DNA of 64,000 nucleotides from Euptelea pleiosperma (Eukaryota; Streptophyta; Magnoliopsida; Ranunculales; Eupteleaceae), in contig CM068544.1 in NCBI GenBank assembly GCA_035048495.1, positions 47,021,893 to 47,085,892 on the forward strand, given 5' to 3'. Positions within the stretch are counted from its first letter, which is position 1. Each line of letters opens with the position of its first letter. Shown one piece after another: positions 11,501-22,600 of the stretch. The position numbers were made by a program, and so were the translations under genes. The notes under the pieces are model-generated. The model had not been told where the DNA came from and ran no database searches. It saw only the letters and a program-made list of their open reading frames with translations.

Positions 11501-14022
11501 ACCGAGAGAAAGTGGTTTTTGATTATCTAAGGTGGTTTTAGAAACCCATTTGAGGAGTGTTGGTATTTTGAGTTTCAATAAATCGGTCATGAGAAATTTA
11601 ATGAGATTTGTAGAAGAAGCATTACCATGAAAGAAGTGTATTCCTTGCTTTTGTTCTCCAGATATTTTGAAAAAATGTCTAAGAAGCAATTTGGTTTTCT
11701 CACTATTTTTCGAGACCCAACCAAACTTCCCAAAAAAAAATTGTTCGATCAAGAATTTTTGGGGAAAATTCGTAGGCTGGAAAAAAATGATTCAAGAACT
11801 CTTTTTTCTACGATCCAAACGCAGGGTAAGCCACAATGAGTGGCATGTGGACAATGACCAAGCTTGCTGGGGAGTCCACAATGGGTAAATGAATGGATCA
11901 GTGTCTTGCCATCCTTGATGGAATGTGTAGTCTTAAAGGCCTTATTTTACCTGGAAAATCATGGGACTAATGGTTAAAGCCCCTCTCTCCACACCTGCCC
12001 CCACCATGGGCAGATTATGGTAAGGTCCATCGGTCTGATTTAGAATTTTTCAGCTCAACTCCTTTGGTGAATTCCATTAATGTTGCTTCTTTTACAATCA
12101 GCGAGATTGATGCACATAGTGCTTCTTCATTTGGTAAAAGATGGATATAGGAATTCAGCTCTTTAATAGCAGATTGTTTTTCCTAAGAATACAACATTCG
12201 GCTTGCCTGTTATTTGCATAAAACAGGACTAGTAAGACTTGTAAATTCAGGTTTTTCTTGAAGTGGTAGTTCCCAAATTTGGGAAAAGCTGTATAGGCAC
12301 ATTTGTAAAATTATATAATTTGAAAGATATGTTTGCATTGAAAGAGAAATGTATGCTAGTATTCGGTGAAATATAGGAAATCAAATTATTTACTGTCTAC
12401 TACAAGGCCCTAGGGCTTGGTATAGTACAAGTGGCGGTCTCTCACTGGGGTGAAGTATGCGTAGGGGTCCTTACTCTGTCTCTGCATTCTGACCGCTTCT
12501 TGCTTTGGGACCTGCGGGGGTGCCCGCATCTTGATTGAAATTTGTGCAACATATTTAATCATCAAAGTAACAATAATGACTTATTTTTTAAGTGTCATAT
12601 ATGACTTTTCTACAAAATCTTTGTCCTTCACCTTAACTTTTGGTATTTCTTTATTGTTCATATAGTTCCAATGTTTCATTTATCTTGCTACATATATTAT
12701 TATGCTTAGTATAACTTATATTATATAGTATCATATCCTTCTATATCCTCTTATAACTGTACAGATGTGGTGGCTTATCAGATCTGTGTCTCAAACTGAA
12801 ATATGTGTCAATGACCCAGTTACATGTCTGATTATTTGAATTTAGCATGCTTGGCTAGTCTGGTCTTGTGCAAATCAGGTGAATTCAATTGGTCACTGGA
12901 AATACCAGGACTAATTTTGATCCGTCCTTTTACATTATGGTATAGATCAACTGCTGATACTTCAAAATAATCTTCCCAAAGAAGCATATTACCTGAAAGA
13001 CCTGTTTCAACTTTCAACTCTCCAATGGTTTTCCGTTTTGCAATTTGAATCCTCTGGCAAAAGGTAGACTGACCCTTGATTTTTTGATGCAGTGATCCAT
13101 GAACCCAATGGGCCTACCCCTCATTCACAGTTTGAACATTCTTCTATCCCTGCTACAGTAAAGAAGCTTTTCAATCTTAACTCAAATTTCCTAACGAAGA
13201 GGGATGCATGGGCAGGGAGCTTCGAGAACTACTTCTACCTTCGTGACACTCCACGTGTTGATTGTCCAGGTTTGTCTACCCAAGCTCCATATTTTTCACG
13301 GTTCATGAAATCTACTATTTGAGTTGATTGATTATGCAATCCTGCTCAGTAGTTAAAGAGGAAATATAGCATGGGGTGGTCCCATCAAGGATGGTAGGGC
13401 CTTTCCCTCTTTACTGACCAGTTGGTGGATATACACTTCAATCGAGACCATTCAATCAATAGACTAGTGTAATATTGGGGAGCATGGGCACTAGTTGCTG
13501 CAACGCAAGGCTGTGCCAACCATGGTTGGGAACTGTCCAGTGCTGTATTTTCTTGAATTGAGCAATTAACACTGTCATGAGAAACTCACAGTTATTGCTT
13601 TAGTCATCCCCTCAATTTCTTCGATTTTTTTTTTTGTATCTTCATGGAATAATTGATTTAAAGGATCCTGAAACCTTTTCCTTTTATTTTCTTGAGCAGA
13701 AAAACTTCCTGAGGTAGTGAAACCACTGAGGCCAGGGGGACCAAAGGAAGATGTCAGCCTCTCGGAGTTCCAGGTGGAGCTGATTCAGCTTGCATCCCAG
13801 CTCAATGGCGACCATGTCCTTAATGCCTACCCATACATTGGCAATAGCATGACAGTGGGTCAAGCCAACCAGTATGCCGAGGACGCGGTGGCAAGGTTCT
13901 TGGAAGCTGGAAGGGCTGCCCTAAGGGCCGGAGCCAATGAGTCTGCCATTGTTACTATGAGGCCCTCCCTCACGAGCAGAACTGTTGGAGGAGATTATGG
14001 CCGATACCTGCAAAGCCATTGA
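8567..14022 (+). CDS. Non-specific phospholipase C (NPC1/NPC6-like)
   Basis: It encodes a secretory-pathway phosphoesterase that hydrolyses membrane glycerophospholipids to diacylglycerol and a phosphorylated head group. Exons are 8567-9662, 13093-13269 and 13700-14022; all junctions are GT-AG in matching phase and give 531 aa, close to the usual 510-535. Residues 1 to about 21 form a hydrophobic signal peptide. The phosphoesterase signature ENRSFDH is at 45-51, TQPNR near 171, and [13 protein letters not shown] near 313. Exon 2 carries [19 protein letters not shown] and exon 3 the C-terminal segment with [15 protein letters not shown]1 and NPC6 could not be separated by eye. Intron 1 (3,430 bp) contains a Harbinger-like element. 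The exon-1 reading frame runs past the donor into an intronic stop, so transcript evidence would be useful there. Confidence 0.93.
10921..11826. mobile_element. PIF/Harbinger-like element in NPC intron 1
   Basis: It starts GGCTGCATTTGGTTGGCAG, and its right end read on the minus strand starts CCCTGCGTTTGGATCG. TAA flanks both ends (10,918-10,920 and 11,827-11,829). Mirrored AAAAAACTC and GAGTTC tracts follow the termini. A (CT)n microsatellite lies at about 11,062-11,085. Small ORFs inside resemble no transposase. Confidence 0.6.
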
Positions 14023-15101
14023 TATCACTACTCAATTCTTCATTAGCAGGGTATACATGTATATACGAAGGGAAAAGGTTTTCTGCTCAGACAGATGGGA
14101 AAAGAAGTCTCTACTGTTGGGTTTTCCTACATGTGGTGGCCCAAATGGGGATCACATGTTTTGCCGCTTGATCTTGATCCGTGGCCAGTATCAACCCAGT
14201 AGGCTTCCGGCCACATGGCGGAGGGCTTTTGGGCTGATACATGCCACATGGAGAGAGGGGTGGCGGTCAGCTGCTGTGTAAAAAAAAAAACCCAAGAGAC
14301 ACTTCTAATCTGTCTGACAAGAGAACCCGACCTCATGAATTCACAAACAACTGCAAAATACTTGTACTTATTCCAATAGTGAAGATTATATATATGCTGG
14401 TTGGGAGACCGGCTTTTATGAATCTCCTCTTTCCCACTCTTGCTACACTCACAGTTGAACATATACAAGCATTTGCTGTTCTTTATGATTAAATCAGAAA
14501 ATTAACTACCATCAAATCAGGTCTATTTTTTTACCTATTAGGAAGCTGTTTGGCTGCAGTGATAACTATATTTTAGAAGAATTACTTGGGAGTGAGTGTG
14601 AACCAATTTTTTCAGAGATCAGATGGTTACAGGCTTTACAGCACCCATCCGAAGGAGAATCCTACCTCTATTCATGTGTGGCATGTGGTTGACCATCCCA
14701 ATTATTTAATAGTAGTAAACATTGTGCTCCACATTACATGCGTTTGTCGGTATCTAACATACACAAGATCTGATCGTCGAATCATAATTCGATTTTATAC
14801 CGAGATGATGAAATTTGGGTTGTTAGTTATACATTTAGGTGAAACGTTGTATGCTAATCTTCAGACATTGGGTAGAGAGTTGGTTTGTTAGTTATAGAAT
14901 TTAGGTGAATTGTTCTATAATGATCTTCTGATATTGGGTGGAGCCCTTAGTGTTTAAAGGAGTAAAGGTAGGGCCCCAGTCTACACACACACAAAAAAAA
15001 GGTAGGGCGGCTAGGGCCCCACCACCCCATATGTATAGAGGTTTACATATGGAGCGATAGACTGTTTTTTAAATTAAATTTCATTTGGTAATTGGTACCT
15101 A
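14023..15101. other. 3' flank of the NPC gene and spacer
   Basis: Probable 3' UTR follows the stop codon, with an A10 run near 14,281. At about 14,700-14,940 there are two diverged copies of a segment with TTAGGTGAA and GTTAGTTATA motifs. No gene is seen. The ORFs at 13,985-14,492 overlap the 3' flank and show no family resemblance. Confidence 0.35.
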
Positions 15102-15259
15102 TCTAACAAGGGAGCTCAGTTGTCTCCCCATCTTCGCTTCAATAAAGGAGGGCCGAGATCTTATCCCCCAACTGGGTGGTGGATCTCAACCACTCACACC
15201 TGATTTTGGCAAAAATACTTTGTGGGGAGTGCTGTGGGCACGGGCCACCCACCCACTAG
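15102..15259 (+). mobile_element. Single Helitron-like unit
   Basis: This isolated copy is of the A-type unit found in the tandem arrays. It starts TCTAACAAGGGAGCTCAG, contains GAGATCTTATCCCCCAA, and ends with the GTGCTGTGGGCAC hairpin and CCACCCACTAG. A single copy shows the unit can occur without tandem neighbours, which helps define its ends. Confidence 0.55.
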
Positions 15260-15596
15260 TACTAATATAAAGCGAAAGGACCTTCAATGACATAGGTAGT
15301 TGCAGAGATGCAACCCCAAAAAACAAGAAAAAAATGAATTAAAAAATATTTTTTGTGGGTTTGTATCTGTGCAACTCGGATTGCTTGCTAGTCGCCAGCA
15401 TTTCTCTTACCCACCTATCATTTCAATAGATGTTTCATATATCCAAGTTCTATTTTTTTTTAAACAGCTGGTGCATTGTATGTGCCCTTCCACTCCTCTG
15501 CCGCCACTAGATTATTAAGCTAAGACTATGTCACTCACACCCGAAAGTCTCTTATATGACTTCAAACAATAAAAAAGTGTCTTAGATATATATTAT

Positions 15597-15996
15597 GGAA
15601 AAAGTGAGACTTTTTCAAACGTGGAAGCACAATTTTTGTTACTCACCGCTGTCATCTGGGCCCACTGACCGCATGGATGTTTATCCCACCCCTTGATGGA
15701 TATACACACCAAAAATCACACTGATTGGTAATATCTAACCATTAGATTTTAGTATTTTTTTTTTAAGGAGTTCTTATTGCCGTTGAATTCAAACATTTTT
15801 CTTTTTTTTTTGAATTCAACCATTTTTTTTGGAGCACTAAAACCAACGGATAAAAATCATCAAACAAGCTGATTTTTGGTATGAAGGTCTACCAAGGGGT
15901 GGGCTCCATGCGGTCAGTGGCGCCAGATAAGTTAAGTAACAAAAATGCGCTTCCGCATTTGAAAAATTTTAGGTATACCTTATTACATCACGACCC
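15597..15996. mobile_element. Mutator-type MITE upstream of ATE1
   Basis: A perfect 9-bp duplication ATATATTAT flanks it (15,588-15,596 and 15,997-16,005). The right end reads ATTACATCACGACCC. The left end, GGAAAAAGTGAG, has diverged. Long inner arms mirror each other (CTGGGCCCACTGACCGCATG on the left). It ends 620 bp before the ATE1 start codon and so lies in or near its promoter. Confidence 0.7.
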
Positions 15997-16615
15997 ATAT
16001 ATTATTGGGTCGGGCTCAGCTCGTCTTTTTCTGACTCGTCTTTCCACTCGTGTTCTGGGCGTGGATTCCGAGAATCAGCGGTGGTTGATAGCGCTGAGTT
16101 GGCATTCACTTTGTCAAATCAAAACCACCATTGGATTCTTGAAATCCACGTCTGAGAACACGAGTGAAAGTACAAGTCAGTAAAGACGAGTCCTGGGAGC
16201 CTTACAACCTAATCTGCAGAATAATCTTTAGCAGGACGAAACTACCCCTGGTTAATCTTTGTCGTATTAGCAAAAGCAAGGGTACTTCAGGTTTTCATTA
16301 TAAGGTTAACAATACGTTTATTATCACAATCGTAACCCTTTGGCATTATACTCAGCATATCTGCTACCGTGTGCGTGTGCATTTATTAAACTTCCAAGTT
16401 GTGCTTCCTTTGCCAGTGTTTCTCGAGTCTTTGTCGTTCATTTGTTCTAAAACTACAATTCCAAATAAACTCAGAAAGGGAGAGAGTTCTTTCAGATTTC
16501 TTGATTGCTACGTACGTGAAGGAGAGGTTATGACCGAAAAGTTTATCGTCGTTCCTATACGAAAAACCCTAGGTCTCTGAAGAGCGATTAGAGAGAACTC
16601 GAATGAAGGTCGATA

Positions 16616-19600
16616 ATGGCGGAGAAGATCGGAAACCAGGCGAGCAGTAGCAGTAAAACCAACAACAGAAGCGAAAGCGTCGTTGTTGATGTCGGCAGGC
16701 GTCGGAGTTCTTGCGGTTATTGCAGATCCGGTGGACATACCAGTGTTTCTTACGGTTAGAGCTTTTGATTCGATAAAATTTTGTTTCCTTTGTTTTTTTA
16801 TTGTTTTAATTAGCGATTTGATTGATATTGGGGGTTCTGATTGTGATGATTTGAGTTGAAATTTGGTCGTTTCCGCGGTGAATTTTGGGGTTGTTTCTTT
16901 ATTTATGCAGATTTATAATGATGACTTGTACCTGCTTGATTGATTGTTTCCTTTTATACTTCAAATGGATCTTTGGGATAATTAGATCGAAAACATGGAA
17001 TCAGAGGTTCTTTTTCTCTCGAAGTTTGCAATTTTTTTAGTTTTAATTTACAGCATAAGCTTCCTGCGAATCTTTGTGTAGGGAAATGATGTTTGCACTT
17101 CCATATGGAAATTAGTGCTGGATCTGTAAAAAGTCTGTTTTTACGATTCAATGTAAACCTAATTTTAGCCTAAAATACACTAAAGAAACTTTTAAGAATT
17201 TGGATTTGGTCTGCAAAATTGGTTTTTCCAATTTCGGAGTCTGACTTGGGTGGATGATACGACCCCGGAAGAAAAGATCAATTAACTAAGCAAGTTTCCC
17301 ACGTCTGGGGGGAATTCCTCTTATTACTAAAAAGATAACTAGAAACATTAAACTTTTGATAATTCTTCTACCTACGATCTCCACCTTATATAAATGGTAG
17401 ATCCCTTACAATTATGGCAATTAATAAATCAAAACTCCTATAATTACGCCAATCAATCCTTTAATGCTAATCGTAATGGTAGCCTTCTATCCTCATTGAT
17501 TGTAGCAAATCTCCTTCACTTATTGTAACCATATTTCCTTATCTTCGCATGAGAATCTCCATGAGAATCTCTCTCCTTGATTGTAGCCATATTACTTTAT
17601 CTTTGATTGAGAGTAAATACGTGTATAGAAGGTAACGCACATATCAATCCCACCCCCTTATAATTGACCTTGTCATCAAGGTCAAAGTATAGGAAAGCTA
17701 TGTTTCCTCCAGGATCCCAATTCTTATTGGATGTCACAACCATGAATGGCTCGATCATCACAAGTCTTCGATTGATTGCATGTATGTTGTAGGTGATGAC
17801 GGTCATGCAAGCAATACCCAATTCAACTCGATTGGGCACATTAGAACACTGTTTAAAAAGGCTTTCTGAGGCTACGCCTCACCTCGAGGTTATAGCCTCA
17901 GTGGTCATTTATGAGGCTTAAGCCTCAATCCACTCAAGGCTAGTCTTGCTATAGCCTCATTTTATGTTCAAACCCGAAACCGTAACCTTTATTTTTCATT
18001 TATTTTTAATTTTTTTCACTCGTTTTTTCAAAATACCCTTCCAATAATCTTTTATGTTAAAATGACCTAATAGGTCTTAATTTTGTTCTCTAAAACCTTT
18101 TGTTTTGTGAGAAACCTTAAATCGAAGCTTTCATCCCTAATTATTTCCACTTGAAAGAAATTATCAGAGCTCAAATCTCATCAGATTTTTATGATGTCGC
18201 TTCCTACAATTTTCATGTGACTATGTGAGGAACCTCACCAAACTCAAGTAAGAAATCAAAACATTACAGATTTGCTTGACTATTTTCGTAGTTCTATCCA
18301 TTTTAGTATTACTTATAAAAAAGAAGTTACTTTGTTAGTAGACTTAGCTTATATACTATTTAGATTTAGTAATTTAGTTTATGTGATTTATGTTTTTAAG
18401 ATTTGATATCAACAGTAGGCTTTCAGCCTAAGTACCCAACAGTGTCACTCCTAAGGTAAAAGCTATAGCCTTAGTAACTTTTATGCTTATTTAAGTTATT
18501 TTTTTTCACGTGGTATGTTGGTTCTCATTTTTCTAGAATTGATTGTACTTTTTTAGAATTTTTCAAGCAAATTTTTAAAAAAAAAATGAGGCTTATGCCT
18601 TAATACCGCCTCGAGGCTACGCCTCGCCTTTTGGAGGCAAACCGCCTCAGTACCTGAGCTAGCCTTTTTAAACCTTGCATTAGAATAAAAAGTAGTTTCT
18701 TCGCCGTCGCACTTCTTTGAAATAATACACTCGATAGGATGCATCTCGAAGTCATTCACCAACAAAAAATCACTTACATTAGATTTGTCTCCAACATTAC
18801 ACTGGCCACAATAATCTGAAATTATAGGCTGGATAAAATGCTCTTCAACGTTTGCGTCAACAACTATTTCATGCTCCTAGATGATGTCGTGCCTCTCTAG
18901 CTTGATGTTAGAATGGGCCCCAACATGATCAGCATCCGACTCAAATAACTGTGAAGTTAATTGATCGTGTTTAAGGCTTATGGCTGCCATCCATTGCCTT
19001 AACTCCTTCAAGGCCTCAGATTGTCTCTCTGAGTTTTTTAGTAAGCTTTCAATATTTTCCTTCATTTTGTTAGCCTCTTGAACTCTAGTCCCGTTCGCCA
19101 TTATCACCAAGACACAGAGCAAGATCACCGAGATAATGGCAAACGGGACGAGTTCAAGAGGCTAACGAAATGGAGGAAAATATTAAAAGCTTACTAAAAA
19201 ACTCAGAGAGACAATTTGAGGCCTTGAAGGAGTTAAGGCAATGGATGGTAGCCATAAGCCTTAAACACGATCAATTAACTTCACGGTTATTTGAATCAGA
19301 TGTTGATCATGTTGGAGCCATTCTAACATCAAGCTAGAGAGACCCGACATCATCCAGGAGCATGAAATAGTTGTTGACGCAATTCACGTCAGCGTTGAAG
19401 AGCCTTTTATCCAGCCTATAATTTCAGATTATTGTGGCCAATCTAATGTTGGAGACCAATCTAATGTAAGTGCTTTTTTGTTGGTGAATGACTTCGAGAC
19501 GCATCTATCGAGTGTATTATTTCAAAGAAGTGCGACGACGAAGAAATTACTTTTTATTCTAATGTGCGCAATTGGGTATTGCTTGCATAATCGTCATCAC

Positions 19601-22600
19601 CTACAATATACATGCAATAAATCGAAGACTTGTGATGATCGAGCTACCATGGTTGTGACATCCAATAAGAATTGGGATCTTGGTGGAAACATAGCTTTCC
19701 TATACTTTGACCTTGAGGACAAGGTCAATTGTAAAGGGGTGGGATTGATATGTGCCTTGCCTTCTATACACGTATTTACTCTCAATCAAGGAATATGGCT
19801 ACAATCAGGGAGAGAGATTCTCATGTGAAGATAAGGAAATATGGTTACAATAAGGGAAGGAGATTTGCTAAAATCAATGAGGATAGAAGGCTACCATTAC
19901 GATTAGCATTAAAGGATTGATTGGCGTAATTATAAGAGTTTTGATTTATTAATTGCCATAATTGTAAGGGATCTTCCATCTATATAAGGTGGAGATCGTA
20001 GGTAGAAGAATCATAAAAAATTTAATGTTTCTAGTTATCTTTTAGTAATAAGAGGAATTCCCCCCCAGACGTGGGAAACTTGCTTAGTTAATTGATCTTT
20101 TCTTCCGGGGTCGTATCTGTGGAGATTGATGCAAATGTGAATAAATGATGTAAAGAAACATTGAGGTGTAAATTCCGTATACTAGCACTAATTGGTATCT
20201 ATTGATGAGTATCTAGATTTCCTGTAAGTTTCTTGGTTCTGTCTTGGGCAATTAAATGTCCACTTCTTTTGGGTCTAGGGAATGAATTGATTTTTCTGAT
20301 GTTCTCTAGCGTTGATTTTTGCAGGTTTATGGGCACACAGCATTACAGTTGATGACTACCAAGGTTGGTATTTTCGTTTGTTCACCGTATTAGGAAGCGT
20401 TATTCACCCATATGGTACATATATTATGATTAAGAACGCCAAATATCACATTCCAATGTTTTCGCGTATCCATTTTTCTATGTTATCTTAATTTTCAATG
20501 ATGTAGTGGCGTTAAGGTAATAATATGGTAATGTCTTATGGTGCAAATCGAGAATCTGGGAGCACAATATATTGAAACGTGGCTAGCATTCAGAGGATAA
20601 GGCCCAATTATTCTACATGGCCAAAAATCAACGTGATTGGATGCCCACCTTTAAGAACACTTAAGTATGCATAGCGCCATTGACATGTAAAAAATAGCTT
20701 GTCTTGATTTAGGGTGTTTTGCAGTTAAATGGTGAATTTGAATGCAGAAACTTGTAATGAAATTAATGAAGTTTTACTTATCAAAACAAATTAATGAAGT
20801 TTTCAAAAGATGGCATCCTCGGAGAAAGAAAAATGAGAATGACAATGTTGCAGTTATTAGACATGAGATCCTAAAATATTTGAAAGCATTGCGAAGGACC
20901 TATTCTACAAATTCACCTGAGTCGTTCACATTTGGCATCTTTCTTAGCTAGTTAAAAGAAAAGGAATAATGTATACCACTCAATATGATTAGGGGACCAA
21001 TATGATATTTCCTACAAGGAACTCATTGTTCAGTATAACATGAACTCGTGGGTTTCAGTATTTGAAATGTGCCAATAAGGTAATGGAACAATCCAAAGAC
21101 CAAATCCTAACAATATGTATATGAACTATGATCTACTATGTAGGCTTCAACATCAATTAATTTGTACACACCTTTTTCCTGTCGGACAAATCACTTGCTG
21201 AAGGGATCCTACAGTATTCATATGTAAATACTTATAGATATGCAATAGATGCTATATGTATGTCTAATCGGGTCTTTTAGACTTTTAAGCTTTCACCAAG
21301 GATGGAACCGTTCCATCCTTGACCCTTCTTAGACATGCTTAAGATGGACCCACCCAATATAGTTGAAGTAGGAAAGGTCTTTCCCTTCTCTCCAGAAGTA
21401 TGCAGCAGCTTCATGGATAAGCACACACATCTCTTTTTCCTGCTTTTTTGAATTATAACCTTTCCACACCTTGGTGAACTAGAATGTCTAACAATGACAC
21501 TTCAACACAAGCGGTGGTATAGAATATATAAGAAATTCCTACTTCCCCCTAGGAATACGATTGGCAAAATTGCACGAAAAAGGTGAAACAACTTGATGTA
21601 GATCTGAATATCTTCCCATTTTTATCTCCTTTGTTTTTTAATTTTTCGTATATTAATCTACATTAGTGGTATGAGAGCAAGTCCTATCTGGGCTTATTTG
21701 TGATCGGACAAGTGTGCTTTGGTGTTAACAACTAGAGAACATAGCGTTAGAGCTCAAAAGTCAACCCTATGAGCTGATTCGTCTTGCAGTAGCATAAATT
21801 TCAATTCTTCAGTCTCCGATTTCCACATTAAAGACGGGCGAATCAATGAAGAGGAACTCAACTTCATCATTACCACAATACATGGGGTTGCTGTAGACAT
21901 TCAACTCTAGTTTCTTCGTTAAATATTGGGTTGTAGAAGCTGCGCGGGTTCTCTCCTTTCATGTTTACTTCCTCACTGTCATCTGTGCCGTAGATGACCT
22001 CCCCCTCAAAAGTATATTGTCATTGTCCTCATGATCATAAATCGGTGGGGATTCCCAATTTAATGTGTCAAACGAGTCCTCACTTCCCATTGCATCATAG
22101 GCTGTCACATTATCAAGGATAGAACCCAATCCACACAACTCCAAAAGATTTATTAGTCGTTGTTTCTTGAAGAATGAGGACTTAGGGCCCATTATTTTAC
22201 CATTCCAAGGTGCTTTTTGTTGAATTACGGCAAATTCTGGATGGGTTCTCATTATGAGTGCATCAACCCTGTAGCTAGAAGTGGTCCAGTTGATGTCCTT
22301 TGCAAGATTGGATGGAAAAAAGCATACAACCATCTCATTACTAATGAGTCACAAAATCAAGACTTGACTGAGTTGATTTGACTTGCTAGAGCTCTGCAGT
22401 AAAACACTTGTGGTTTATTTTGTACGCCATGGGACTTGGAATATAAAAGAAAAGGAAAAGAAATGAAAGAAAGAAAAGAACCCCTGGAGTTGGGGAATGA
22501 AATGTGTCTCATGATATACCCATCTTTCCTTGTTGGTTTTAGTGGCTAGGATCATGTTGTCTCATTTTGGCATCAGGTGTGTTAGGGAGCCTGTGATGTT

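Larger units (their letters stand above)
17255..20118. mobile_element. Palindromic LTR retroelement in ATE1 intron 1
   Basis: The structure is a near-perfect inverted repeat centred near 19,118. The outer 392 and 373 bp are LTRs in opposite orientation, each ending TGATA/TATCA-like (the last right base is mutated). Inside each LTR lies a purine tract (GGGGTGGGAT type), then roughly 600 bp of internal sequence, then a gag start. The two gag starts face away from a 26-bp centre. The direct 5-bp repeat GTGGA flanks the whole structure (17,250-17,254 and 20,119-20,123), so the palindrome appears to have integrated as one unit. No primer binding site or 5' LTR copy lies between the gag starts. The left arm is interrupted by a hAT-type element. 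Confidence 0.8.

Noticed and set aside
12400..12540. SINE-like segment in NPC intron 1 (CTTGGTATAGTACAAGTGG)
   Set aside because: An A-box-like motif is present but no B box, poly-A end or duplication was found.
16603..16620. Upstream ATG before ATE1
   Set aside because: It is out of frame with the conserved N-terminus; it may be a short upstream ORF but nothing supports this.
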